A stretch of 12,583 nucleotides of DNA, from positions 1 to 12,583 of the forward strand of contig DAOVOB010000015.1 in NCBI GenBank assembly GCA_030629925.1. Reading direction: 5' to 3'. The notes under the pieces are model-generated. The model was given only the letters and a program-made list of their open reading frames with translations, was not told the DNA's origin and did not search any database. Source of the DNA: Fidelibacterota bacterium (GTDB lineage Bacteria > Fidelibacterota > Fidelibacteria > Fidelibacterales > Fidelibacteraceae). This document shows, piece by piece, positions 5,772 to 12,583 of this stretch (within the stretch, counting starts at the first letter, position 1; the number at the start of each line of letters is the position of its first letter). Position numbers and translations under genes: made by a program.

Positions 5772-7067
5772 TTAAAAAGTAAGTTTAAGTTCACAATAAT
5801 ATCCATTATATAAGGGCTTTAAGAGATCGAAAAGAGTATCATCCTCGCCATGATACATATTTAATCCCAGTGATAGGAGCAGAGCATCGGCCAGATCAAT
5901 GTTCATGCGGGGCATAATGAGGTATTCCTTGGTGCTGAAATTATAGCTAAAAGGGATCTCTATTTCAAATGTCTCATGAAACAGATCCAAGGCTACGCGA
6001 GCAAATATATTATGTATATATTCCTCAGTTTGTCTGAAAAACAATCGATTATAAACATTTAACTGATGATCCATGATTAACACAGGATTAAGAGGTTCAG
6101 AGAGTTCGGTAAAATCCGAAATAAATTTCATGTTATATTCTACCAAGATACGGAGTGCTCCAAATGATCGATCAAGCCCCAAGGTCAACTGTACTTCCGG
6201 GTGAGGGGTGTAGAATACCAGATTATCTTCTTCGGGCAGCATGTAAGATCCCTCAAAACGTAGACTCCAGGCATAATAATTAAAAGCCGCATCGAAACCG
6301 AAAACCTGCTGACGCCACGCTTGTTGGAAAAAATCAAAAGTGATCTGTGTAGGGGAAAGCAGTTGCATTTCCGATGCAAATCCGGGTTGAAGTGAATAGG
6401 CGTTAAGGTAAGAAAAGGACACATCGTATTCAGAGGTCAATAGATCAATTTTAACGGCGCCTCCGCTATTTGCAAATGAACGTTCCGGTAGTATCATATC
6501 CTTATATTCAACATCGGTCGGCATATTAAATACCGAGATAGGTAATGAATTGGGCGTATAATGGGGTACCCATATTCCCTGTATTTTGAAACCGGAGCCT
6601 ATCTGAATAGAGGAGTTTACTAAAAAATTTCCTATGCGCATATCATTCGGATCAATATATATGTAACGCATGTCTTTGGGTGTAATATTATCTGTCAATT
6701 TATAAACATCTGCGCGCCCCCAGGGTAATATTTGTTTTCCCAGCCGTGTGTTGAAAGCACCCAAAGAAACATCAACATAGGCTTCCCGAAGATCAATATT
6801 CATAAAATGTTCATCAAAATAATTAAAACCTGTAAAGCGCAGATTGGCATAAGCAAATCCGATATTTTCTTTTTTTGCTTTAATTTTTAAGTTGACCTGT
6901 GAATTAATGAATTTTGAGTACAGAGAATCACTTTCGCCATCAAAATATATTGAGCTGCGAATATCACCGGAAAGTTCATATGTATTTGTGGATGTTTGCT
7001 GCACACTCTCAAAAAGACCTTGAGCAAACAGCAAATTCACTAAGCAAAGTAATAATACGCGTTTCAT
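5772..7067 (-). CDS. Outer-membrane beta-barrel protein (DUF1302-like) of an MMPL operon
   Basis: A 431-residue exported protein. Seen: a signal peptide (MKRVLLLCLVNLLFA-QG, cleavage after about residue 15); then alternating polar/aromatic strand patterns along the whole length; the motif RLGKQILPWGRADVYKLTDNITP at 108-130; and a C-terminal strand ending YYCELKLTF, whose final Phe is the classic signal for outer-membrane barrel insertion. The RxGKQxxxWGxxD...NxxxP pattern resembles the DUF1302 family, which is often encoded beside MMPL transporters and LolA-like proteins; I am confident of the barrel but less so of the exact family. It is first in the trio and is followed after 11 bp by the transporter. 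The ATG at 7067 has an AAGG site about 8 bp upstream; another ATG 4 bp further out is out of frame. It may give cargo passage through, or anchoring at, the outer membrane (inference). Confidence 0.82.
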   Translation of the reverse strand: MKRVLLLCLVNLLFAQGLFESVQQTSTNTYELSGDIRSSIYFDGESDSLYSKFINSQVNLKIKAKKENIGFAYANLRFTGFNYFDEHFMNIDLREAYVDVSLGAFNTRLGKQILPWGRADVYKLTDNITPKDMRYIYIDPNDMRIGNFLVNSSIQIGSGFKIQGIWVPHYTPNSLPISVFNMPTDVEYKDMILPERSFANSGGAVKIDLLTSEYDVSFSYLNAYSLQPGFASEMQLLSPTQITFDFFQQAWRQQVFGFDAAFNYYAWSLRFEGSYMLPEEDNLVFYTPHPEVQLTLGLDRSFGALRILVEYNMKFISDFTELSEPLNPVLIMDHQLNVYNRLFFRQTEEYIHNIFARVALDLFHETFEIEIPFSYNFSTKEYLIMPRMNIDLADALLLSLGLNMYHGEDDTLFDLLKPLYNGYYCELKLTF

Positions 7068-7107
7068 TCATCTTGCCTTATAAAGTTAAGACAACAATAA
7101 GCTAATA

Positions 7108-7132
7108 TTTATACTAAAACGCCCAATGTCAG
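7108..7132 (-). promoter_or_regulatory. Candidate promoter of the barrel-MMPL-LolA-like operon
   Basis: On the minus strand, TATAAAT (7113-7107) is a plausible -10 box about 40 bp before the ATG at 7067. A CTGACA (7132-7127) upstream resembles a -35 box but the spacing is only 13 bp. A weak -35 box covered by the proximal copy of the tandem repeat would fit an activator-dependent promoter. This is a weak call from base pattern only. Confidence 0.35.
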
Positions 7133-7162
7133 CGGTTTGCACCTAATGTTAGATTATTTGCA
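7123..7162 (-). promoter_or_regulatory. Tandem imperfect 20-21 bp direct repeat, candidate AraC-type operator
   Basis: Two adjacent copies of one pattern: CCAATGTCAG...TTTGCA (7123-7141) and CTAATGTTAG...TTTGCA (7143-7162). The first block matches 8 of 10 bases at a period of 20, and the second block (TTTGCA) matches 6 of 6 at a period of 21. A further isolated TTGCAAG stands at 7183-7189. AraC-family proteins bind two-part sites as direct repeats about two helical turns apart, just upstream of or overlapping the -35 box, so position, spacing and the adjacent AraC-type gene agree. Function is inferred. Confidence 0.5.
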
Positions 7163-7215
7163 AGTACTACATTGAAAGGGTATTGCAAGATATAGGGAAG
7201 GTTTTTAAGAATATT

Positions 7216-8319
7216 TTATTCTAAATCCCGATTTTTTCGAAAAGCTGAAGGTGTTACACCGACATATTTCTTAAATAAAGTGTTAAAAGATGATTTTGAA
7301 TTAAACCCGGAGTCATAGCCGATAGCCAAAACAGTAAGATTATCGTTTTTGGGATCTTCTAGACGTTTCTTGGCATCTTCGATCCGATACTCGTTGATAA
7401 AAGTATAGAAATTTTTCCCCAAATTTTCATTCAGTACTTGTGTGACATGATGGCGTGGTGTTTTCAATTGTTGGGAAACATCTAAAATACTCAGTTCCGG
7501 TTCCCGAAATAATCTTTCCTCTTCCATAAGGAGAAGCAATTTTTCTTGCAATTTTTTCATGCTTTCCGGGCGAAGGCTGGAACGTTCGTATTTGGGCTTT
7601 TCGACCGGAATTTCCTCCGGATAGATACGATCTTGCTGATAACCGAAGATACTGAAGGTAAAGGAATAGAAGACCAAAATGAGATTTCCTATCAAAAGGG
7701 GATCAAAATTAAAGTTTTGGACAAATACTCGAGTAAAACCAAGGACAAAGAGGCCAAAATATAAAACAAAAAATGTAATTGAAACGAACAAAGCCCAGCC
7801 CAAAGTGATCTTTTGAGAGGTATGGGAATATAAGTCTTTGATCTTCTTTCTGTGTTTTCCCAGTTGTATAAATGTCATGATGGAATACCCAATGATCGAT
7901 ACCATTAGAAGAATAGCATAGGAGAAACGAACACCACGGAGCGGAGCATCGCTTAGGTATTCATCAAAAATAAAAATAGGTTGATTCCGGTATACAAGAG
8001 CAAGAACTGCGAAAGCGATCACCGGCAATATCCATGGCATATAATATTTCCTGAGTCGTGGCTTATCGTCAATAAGGGTTCTAATATAAATATACAATAA
8101 AGGACCGTAAACAAAGGGGGAAATAGGGAAGGCAGTGATCGTAAACCTGGTATTGAACAGCGATATGATCATTTGCAGGGAAATTGCAAAGAGCCAAACC
8201 GTCAGAATTCGATCCGGTAAGCGAGCGTTTTTCTTTAGTAGAAGCATAATGCCTGCGTAAAAGGATTGCGCAAAGCCAATAGATAGCACCGCAATGTTCA
8301 ATGCGGTATAATCGCTCAT
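7216..8319 (-). CDS. Membrane-embedded AraC-family transcriptional regulator
   Basis: A 367-residue one-component regulator. Seen: an N-terminal half of about seven hydrophobic helices (roughly 8-28, 37-55, 68-81, 93-110, 132-152, 172-195, 207-226), a short linker, and a C-terminal AraC DNA-binding domain with two helix-turn-helix units: LSILDVSQQLKTPRHHVTQVLNE (277-299) and LTVLAIGYDSGFNSKSSFNTLFKKYVGVTPSAFRK (328-362). The second carries the well-conserved family signature. Such 7TM-AraC fusions are common in Bacteroidota and relatives and are thought to sense an envelope or external signal and act from the membrane on DNA. The ATG has GAGG 6 bp upstream, placed directly after the stop of the lipoprotein gene, so the two are one transcriptional unit. 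The next gene downstream is the barrel-MMPL-LolA-like operon, separated by a 148-bp gap with a tandem repeat, making it the likely target. The ligand is unknown. Confidence 0.93.
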   Translation of the reverse strand: MSDYTALNIAVLSIGFAQSFYAGIMLLLKKNARLPDRILTVWLFAISLQMIISLFNTRFTITAFPISPFVYGPLLYIYIRTLIDDKPRLRKYYMPWILPVIAFAVLALVYRNQPIFIFDEYLSDAPLRGVRFSYAILLMVSIIGYSIMTFIQLGKHRKKIKDLYSHTSQKITLGWALFVSITFFVLYFGLFVLGFTRVFVQNFNFDPLLIGNLILVFYSFTFSIFGYQQDRIYPEEIPVEKPKYERSSLRPESMKKLQEKLLLLMEEERLFREPELSILDVSQQLKTPRHHVTQVLNENLGKNFYTFINEYRIEDAKKRLEDPKNDNLTVLAIGYDSGFNSKSSFNTLFKKYVGVTPSAFRKNRDLE

Positions 8320-8329
8320 GGAAACCTCG

Positions 8330-9448
8330 TTATGATTTTAGGCCCTGTAGTACGGAATCCCGCTTACTTGTTTTTTGGGCATCAGGATAAATGGGCAAAA
8401 CTTGCAAACGTAATTCCTGTCCCTCTTTCATGATGGTAGAAAGCGGATCTTCTTTTATACGCAGAAAATGATAACCCAATGTATAATATTTTACAGGTTC
8501 ATAAGGTTTAGGTTCATCTTTATGATCTTTGTTATAAAGCTTGATCTCTGCGTTACGGATCTCGATAGGCGCATTATGCTCGGCTTTTTCCATATTTGAC
8601 GCTTGGACATTATCCAATACATCCAGATAAAGCTGCTGTTTAACCTTGGGTCGTGTGGAATGCAGGAAATAAATCGTACCATCATCGTCTTTTATGACCA
8701 TACCAAAATGCCCGATCCAATTATTGTGTTTATAACCGCGAACTACACCAACGAGATCACCTGTCTGCAACTTACCCAGTACAAGCGGCATGGCTTTCAT
8801 GGGAACATAACTCCATTCCAAAGAATCTTCCGGCATATCATAGGGCACACCTTGTCGAGCAAAGAATTTGCCCTTTTTTACATGGGTTGTATCAAGTTCA
8901 ATATATTTCCCGCCCAATTCATTGGTAATGTCGTCAGCCAGCCAGCTATTATTTTTAAACCAATCATATTCTCCGTAATGGTTACGGTTTATATAGCTGA
9001 CAACGCCGTCTTTATAGCGGATACGTTGCAAAATACTAAAAAAGCTTTGCCAGTCATGTCCCATCGCCATAGCAAGAATATGCTCGGTGAAGACAACGCA
9101 ATCGCTTTTATCCAAAATGTAAAGTGGTTGACGGTCATAGATTTCCGCTGGATATTCTCCGAGAAGATAGATCTCATAAGGTTGTCCCAGGTTCTTGCGA
9201 GCAAGATGTTTCATGCGTTCGCGTAGATCCGGAATAGTATATTGCAAATAAGGAAGATAAGTATCGATATCTTCTTCATTGAATTCATACAAGGGTTTTG
9301 CGATCAAAGTTTGCAGGTTTTCTGTAGATATATCGAGTGTATCGGCAGCAGCTTGGTCGGCGGGACTTAATTCCGGAAGGGGCGCTTTACACCCTGCGAA
9401 CAGGATCAGTATTAGTGTTAAGATGAACAGTGGAAGTTTTCGTGACAT
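8330..9448 (-). CDS. DUF1460 lipoprotein, N-acetylmuramoyl-L-alanine amidase-like
   Basis: A 372-residue protein of the DUF1460 family, whose solved members have a papain-like NlpC/P60-type fold and are annotated as amidase-like cell-wall enzymes. Seen: an N-terminal lipoprotein signal ending LILFAGC with Cys20 as lipidation site (Phe at -3 is uncommon but tolerated); the catalytic-type motif DKSDCVVFTEHILAMA with Cys117; the family block RIRYKDGVVSYINRNHYGEYDW at 142-163; WIGHFGMVI with His247; and YFLHST at 260-265. Cys117 with His247 is the expected catalytic pair. Start: ATG at 9448 is preferred because GAGGT lies 5 bp upstream and the lipoprotein signal begins there; an in-frame codon at 9484 would add 12 polar residues and spoil it. 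It is 10 bp upstream of the membrane AraC regulator. Likely role: cleaving peptidoglycan or muropeptides at the outer membrane or periplasm, maybe linked to signal generation (inference). Confidence 0.88.
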   Translation of the reverse strand: MSRKLPLFILTLILILFAGCKAPLPELSPADQAAADTLDISTENLQTLIAKPLYEFNEEDIDTYLPYLQYTIPDLRERMKHLARKNLGQPYEIYLLGEYPAEIYDRQPLYILDKSDCVVFTEHILAMAMGHDWQSFFSILQRIRYKDGVVSYINRNHYGEYDWFKNNSWLADDITNELGGKYIELDTTHVKKGKFFARQGVPYDMPEDSLEWSYVPMKAMPLVLGKLQTGDLVGVVRGYKHNNWIGHFGMVIKDDDGTIYFLHSTRPKVKQQLYLDVLDNVQASNMEKAEHNAPIEIRNAEIKLYNKDHKDEPKPYEPVKYYTLGYHFLRIKEDPLSTIMKEGQELRLQVLPIYPDAQKTSKRDSVLQGLKS

Positions 9449-9452
9449 GCTT

Positions 9453-9457
9453 ACCTC
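9453..9457 (-). promoter_or_regulatory. Ribosome-binding site fixing the DUF1460 lipoprotein start
   Basis: GAGGT on the minus strand lies 5 bp before the ATG at 9448 and sets the start there rather than at the in-frame codon at 9484. Confidence 0.75.
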
Positions 9458-9571
9458 ATTAGTATATTTGGTTAGAAGATACAAAATATTTCCATTTTCA
9501 GGAAGTATTTAATACGATTGACTTAAAACACAAAGCAACGAAATGTATTGTAATTGAGTGCACATTTTTAT

Positions 9572-9594
9572 AACATTTGCGCATGTTGTATAAA
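9572..9594 (+). promoter_or_regulatory. Candidate trkA promoter region: inverted repeat next to a -10-like TATAAA
   Basis: AACAT (9572-9576) and ATGTT (9583-9587) form a 5-bp inverted repeat around TTGCGC, one base before TATAAAAT (9589-9596). A short palindrome in the spacer position next to a -10 box is where an operator would be. No good -35 box is seen at the expected distance. The intergenic region 9449-9688 between divergent genes must hold promoters both ways; apart from this I see only AT-rich sequence and no riboswitch-like structure. Confidence 0.3.
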
Positions 9595-9668
9595 ATAACA
9601 CATGAACAACAAACGATGACGACTTATCTCATACCTGCTTAATAAGCTTAGAAAGCATGATAATCTTG

Positions 9669-9692
9669 ATGAAAGGTAAAGTTATTATATGA
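9669..9692 (+). other. Seven-codon mini-ORF overlapping the trkA start
   Basis: ATG AAA GGT AAA GTT ATT ATA TGA encodes MKGKVII and its stop overlaps the trkA ATG (ATGA). The trkA ribosome-binding site (GAAAGG, 9671-9676) lies inside it and is 12 bp from the trkA ATG, further than usual, so re-initiation after the mini-ORF could matter. The mini-ORF itself has no clear ribosome-binding site, so it may be chance. Confidence 0.2.
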
Positions 9693-11035
9693 ATATTGTA
9701 ATTGTAGGTGGTGGTGAACTGGGTTCAATGGTCGCAGATCAGTTGATCAGTGAAAACCATAGTGTCACAGTGATCGAAAAATCCGAAAAACAGGCAAAAT
9801 ACCTGAATGATAGTATTGATGCATTGATCATCAACGGTGACGGTAATAATGTCCAGTTTTTGAAACAAGCAAATGTTGACAAAGCTGATCTTTTTCTTGC
9901 CCTAAGCAATAACGATAATGTTAACATAATTTCCTGCGGACTTGTTAAAAAACTCAGCAATGCGACGACTATTGCTAAGGTTGAAAATTATTCGCATTAC
10001 TTTCCCGCTCCTCCCAACTTACCGGTAGATTTTGGAATTGACAAGACAGTTGCAACAAAGCAATTATCAATTAATAAACTTGTAGATCTTATTTCAGAGC
10101 CGGATGCCATGGAGCATATTCATTTTATTCATGAGAATGTTAAAGTCATTGGTACGATGATCAATGAACATTTTTCCGGCAACGGGATGAAACTAAAAGA
10201 CATTACTCAAGACAATAAAATTTGGGAGAATGTTCGTATTATTGCCATCAAAAAGGACAATGAAGTATTGATACCGGGTGGTGATGATATTTTGCATACC
10301 GGCGATAAACTTTATATTATCGGCAAATCAAATGTCCTCAGAGAGGTGATCAAACTTTACTTTGCTTCAAATGTTAAAGTCAAGTCTGTTGTTATTATTG
10401 GTGGTAATCAAATTGGTCGCGAATTTGCTAAAAGAATGGTCAAAGAAGGAAGGAAAGTTACCATCATTGAAGAAGATGAAAAAATATGTCATCAACTGGC
10501 GGAAGAGCTGGATAATGTTCTGATCATTAATGGTTCAGGACTTAATCAAACGGTACTCTCCGATCTGGACATGGAAAATTCTTTCGTAGCTTGTGTGACA
10601 GGCAAAGATGAGCATAATATCATTTCCGCCGTTATGGCCAAGAAAAACCATGCATATAAGGCTGTGTGTAATATTTCTAATGTCGCGGTTTCTTCTATTA
10701 TCAATCAGGTAAAAGATATAGATTCGGTATTTTCAACCGAGTCGCTTGCCTTTGGTGAGATCATAAAATATTGCCGGAAAGGTGATGTTCTCTCTGTTAC
10801 ACCGGTTCCTTATATTGATGCAGAAACGATCAAGATCAAGATATCCAAGAAGATCGCACTTCTCGATAAACCATTGAGCAAAGTTAAATTCCCCACGGGA
10901 ATGATTGTTGGTGCGATTTTTCGCGATGATGAGGTGATCATACCTCATGGAGATGATAAAATAAAAATGGACGATATTGTTATCGTATTTGTCTTGCCGC
11001 AGTCTAAAAAGCTAGTCGAAAAGCTATTCACATAA
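9689..11035 (+). CDS. trkA: Trk potassium uptake system NAD-binding regulatory subunit TrkA
   Basis: A 448-residue cytoplasmic protein of the full-length TrkA type with duplicated RCK units. Seen: first Rossmann domain with GGGELG at 7-12 and acidic Glu30 at the end of strand 2 (adenine-nucleotide ribose contact), INGDG at 48-52; first RCK-C part around 150-215 (EVLIPGGDDILHTGDKLYIIG); second Rossmann domain with IIGGNQIG at 236-243 and Glu261, INGSG at 280-284; second RCK-C part around 370-437 (EVIIPHGDDKIKMDDIVIVFV). The length matches E. coli TrkA. It forms a ring under the TrkH channel and gates potassium uptake in response to bound NAD(H) or ATP/ADP (family knowledge). It is followed after 10 bp by trkH, so both are one operon. 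The Shine-Dalgarno is distant (GAAAGG, 12 bp), which hints at modest or coupled translation. No truncation or frameshift is seen. Confidence 0.96.
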   Translation: MNIVIVGGGELGSMVADQLISENHSVTVIEKSEKQAKYLNDSIDALIINGDGNNVQFLKQANVDKADLFLALSNNDNVNIISCGLVKKLSNATTIAKVENYSHYFPAPPNLPVDFGIDKTVATKQLSINKLVDLISEPDAMEHIHFIHENVKVIGTMINEHFSGNGMKLKDITQDNKIWENVRIIAIKKDNEVLIPGGDDILHTGDKLYIIGKSNVLREVIKLYFASNVKVKSVVIIGGNQIGREFAKRMVKEGRKVTIIEEDEKICHQLAEELDNVLIINGSGLNQTVLSDLDMENSFVACVTGKDEHNIISAVMAKKNHAYKAVCNISNVAVSSIINQVKDIDSVFSTESLAFGEIIKYCRKGDVLSVTPVPYIDAETIKIKISKKIALLDKPLSKVKFPTGMIVGAIFRDDEVIIPHGDDKIKMDDIVIVFVLPQSKKLVEKLFT

Positions 11036-11045
11036 TCGGGGTTTT

Positions 11046-12503
11046 ATGAACTGGAAAGCGATCTTAAAAATTCAAGGCATTATCCTTATTATTCTAGCCG
11101 TATCCATGTGCCTGCCTTTGGCATTTTCTTTATATTATGCCTCAGGAGATGCGCTTGACCTCTTGATGAGTATTGGGATCACTCTTATTGTTGGACTTAT
11201 TTTTGCCCTTAGTTTTAATCCCGACAAACCTCTGCGCACCCGCGAAGGATTTGTTATTGTTTCTTTGGGATGGATCTCTGCAGCAATTTTTGGTGCTTTG
11301 CCCTTTTTTTTTAACGGTGTGTTTGACGGTAATTTTATTGATTGTGTTTTTGAGACGATGTCAGGGTTTACAACCACCGGGGCAACGGTATTGACCAATA
11401 TCGAGATCGTTCCTAAAGGCTTACTCTTTTGGCGCTCTTTGACCCACTGGTTGGGTGGTATGGGGATCATTTTACTGGCCATTATTATTTTACCGGTTCT
11501 TGGCTTAAGTTCTACTCGGTTGTTCAGAGCTGAAGTTCCCGGGCCGACGAAAGATAAGATCAGTCCCAAAGTAAAAAATACCGCTATGATCCTATGGCTC
11601 ATTTATCTAGGCCTCACCGTTATGGAAACAGGCATGCTCATGCTCGGCGGGATGGATCTATATACGGCTCTTTGCCATACTTTTGGTACATTGGCGACAG
11701 GAGGCTTTTCAACCTTAAACGCTTCAGTTGCGGGTTTTAACAGTCTATATATTGAAATGGTGATCCTTGTTTTCATGTTCCTTGCGGGTACAAATTTTGC
11801 CTTGCATTTTTTCCTTATACAAGGTCGATTGAAAGAAGTTATTAAAAATCGCGAGTGGCAATTCTATGTCTCGCTGATTGTGATCGCTATCTTGCTGATT
11901 TCCTTAAGTATTTTTAAATCCGAATTGGGCTATAATTTTTGGACTTCCTTGCGCTACGCGTCTTTCCAGGTGGTTTCCATTACAACTACTACGGGATATG
12001 TTACAGCGAACTTTGAGCTATGGCCCGTATTCACCAAGATCATTCTAGTCTTGCTGATGTTCGTGGGTGGTTGTGCCGGTTCCACGGGTAGCGGAATGAA
12101 GCAAATTCGTATTATGATTGGCGGAAAATTCGCAGCAAATGAGATCAGAAAGATCACTTATCCCAATGCTCTATTCTCGATAAAGATCGGTAAGGAACAC
12201 GTTAAAGAATATGTTGTGAAAAATGTGATCGCATTTATTATTCTATTTATAGGGCTTTTTGCTATCATTAATCTTTTCCTAACGTTCAGGGGCTACGATA
12301 TTGTCACATCCTTCTCGGCATCGATCGCAACCTTGAGTAATATCGGCCCGGGGCTTGCCAAGATAGGCGCAATTGAGAATTATGCTTTCTTTGATAATAT
12401 TTCTAAGGTAGTGCTGACTTTTAGCATGCTCTTGGGACGTCTGGAATTATATTCCGTTATTATCATGGTTTATTATTTTTTCAATCCTAAGAGGATCCAT
12501 TAG
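11046..12503 (+). CDS. trkH: Trk-type potassium uptake channel subunit TrkH
   Basis: A 485-residue inner-membrane protein of the TrkH/KtrB superfamily with the expected four M1-P-M2 repeats preceded by extra N-terminal helices. The four selectivity-filter loops are visible: FTTTGATV with Gly112, GTLATGGFS with Gly219, SITTTTGYV with Gly317, and LSNIGPG with Gly434. The glycine in each is the ion-coordinating residue in the family. GGCAGSTGSGMK at 341-352, with Lys352 in the region of the gating loop, and the conserved GRLEL near the C-terminus (464-468) are also present. Length equals E. coli TrkH. It starts 10 bp after trkA, with only a weak GGGG-type ribosome-binding site, so it is probably translated from the same mRNA as its partner. 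Together they form the low-affinity, constitutive-type potassium uptake system driven by membrane potential or proton/sodium symport (family knowledge; coupling ion not determined). No clear terminator follows. Confidence 0.97.
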   Translation: MNWKAILKIQGIILIILAVSMCLPLAFSLYYASGDALDLLMSIGITLIVGLIFALSFNPDKPLRTREGFVIVSLGWISAAIFGALPFFFNGVFDGNFIDCVFETMSGFTTTGATVLTNIEIVPKGLLFWRSLTHWLGGMGIILLAIIILPVLGLSSTRLFRAEVPGPTKDKISPKVKNTAMILWLIYLGLTVMETGMLMLGGMDLYTALCHTFGTLATGGFSTLNASVAGFNSLYIEMVILVFMFLAGTNFALHFFLIQGRLKEVIKNREWQFYVSLIVIAILLISLSIFKSELGYNFWTSLRYASFQVVSITTTTGYVTANFELWPVFTKIILVLLMFVGGCAGSTGSGMKQIRIMIGGKFAANEIRKITYPNALFSIKIGKEHVKEYVVKNVIAFIILFIGLFAIINLFLTFRGYDIVTSFSASIATLSNIGPGLAKIGAIENYAFFDNISKVVLTFSMLLGRLELYSVIIMVYYFFNPKRIH

Positions 12504-12583
12504 GGTTCGGGATAAAATTTCCCATTAGAAAAATACGCACTAAATTAAATATAATCTTATACATACATGAGGAATATTTGATA
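12504..12583 (+). other. Window edge after trkH, possible upstream region of the next gene
   Basis: Eighty bases, very AT-rich. TATAAT at 12550-12555 resembles a -10 box but has no matching -35. GAGGA at 12569-12573 resembles a ribosome-binding site, with a TTG at 12578 as a possible start of a gene leaving the window. The ATG at 12567 reads four codons to a stop. Nothing firm can be called. Confidence 0.25.

Noticed and set aside
7205..7221. AGAAT...ATTCT hairpin at the end of the AraC gene
   Set aside because: Only 5 A/T-rich pairs and no T run on the minus strand, so not a credible terminator.
8603..9226. 207-codon plus-strand frame
   Set aside because: Antisense to the DUF1460 gene, no recognisable domain, no suitable ribosome-binding site; a shadow of the coding strand.
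9449..9484. Upstream start at 9484 for the DUF1460 lipoprotein
   Set aside because: It would put 12 polar residues ahead of a typical lipoprotein signal; a strong GAGGT site serves the ATG at 9448.
9485..9688. Possible riboswitch (for example c-di-AMP type) upstream of trkA
   Set aside because: No conserved motif or extended stem structure is visible; the stretch is AT-rich with only short repeats.
11135..11602. 155-codon minus-strand frame
   Set aside because: Antisense to trkH; composition is that of complemented membrane-helix codons, with no family features.
12509..12523. GGGA...TCCC hairpin after trkH
   Set aside because: Four-pair stem with no following T run; too weak to call a terminator.
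1..12583. CRISPR array, insertion sequence, prophage or defence system
   Set aside because: No regularly spaced repeats, transposase, integrase or phage-like gene was found; the gene content is envelope, transport and housekeeping.

Overview
The window looks like chromosomal DNA from an AT-rich, Gram-negative, probably anaerobic bacterium. Evidence for a two-membrane envelope: a predicted lipoprotein, a LolA-type periplasmic protein, a beta-barrel ending in Phe, and an RND/MMPL transporter. A seven-helix membrane AraC regulator and a DUF1460 protein are typical of the FCB group (Bacteroidota and relatives). However, most genes have clear Shine-Dalgarno sites and the tRNA promoter is a good sigma-70 type (TTGCCT, 17 bp, TATAAT), which fits Bacteroidota proper less well. 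A relative such as Cloacimonadota, Marinimicrobia or Calditrichota is my inference and is not proven.

Layout. 48-821 (+): two small paralogous NifX/NifB-type iron-molybdenum-cofactor-domain proteins, closed by a strong terminator. 879-1140: gene-free DNA with simple AT/CT-rich sequence and a large imperfect palindrome of REP/MITE type. 1151-1312 (-): tRNA-Glu(UUC) with its own promoter and terminator. 1363-2601 (+): a secreted M28 zinc peptidase whose C-terminus runs into a low-complexity intergenic repeat. 2711-9448 (-): a five-gene block, namely a DUF1460 lipoprotein and a membrane AraC regulator 10 bp apart, then a 148-bp gap with a tandem operator-like repeat, then a tightly packed trio of outer-membrane beta-barrel, MMPL/RND transporter and LolA-like protein. 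9689-12503 (+): trkA-trkH, the NAD-binding and channel subunits of a potassium uptake system.

How they may work together. The barrel-MMPL-LolA-like trio has an inner-membrane pump, a periplasmic lipid-binding-fold protein and an outer-membrane barrel, so it may form a trans-envelope route for a lipid or other hydrophobic cargo. The adjacent membrane AraC protein is the obvious candidate regulator, and the tandem repeat upstream of the trio is a candidate binding site. The DUF1460 lipoprotein, a predicted cell-wall amidase-like enzyme, is co-transcribed with the regulator and could feed it a cell-wall signal. No nitrogenase genes, CRISPR array, insertion sequence, phage gene or transposase was seen.
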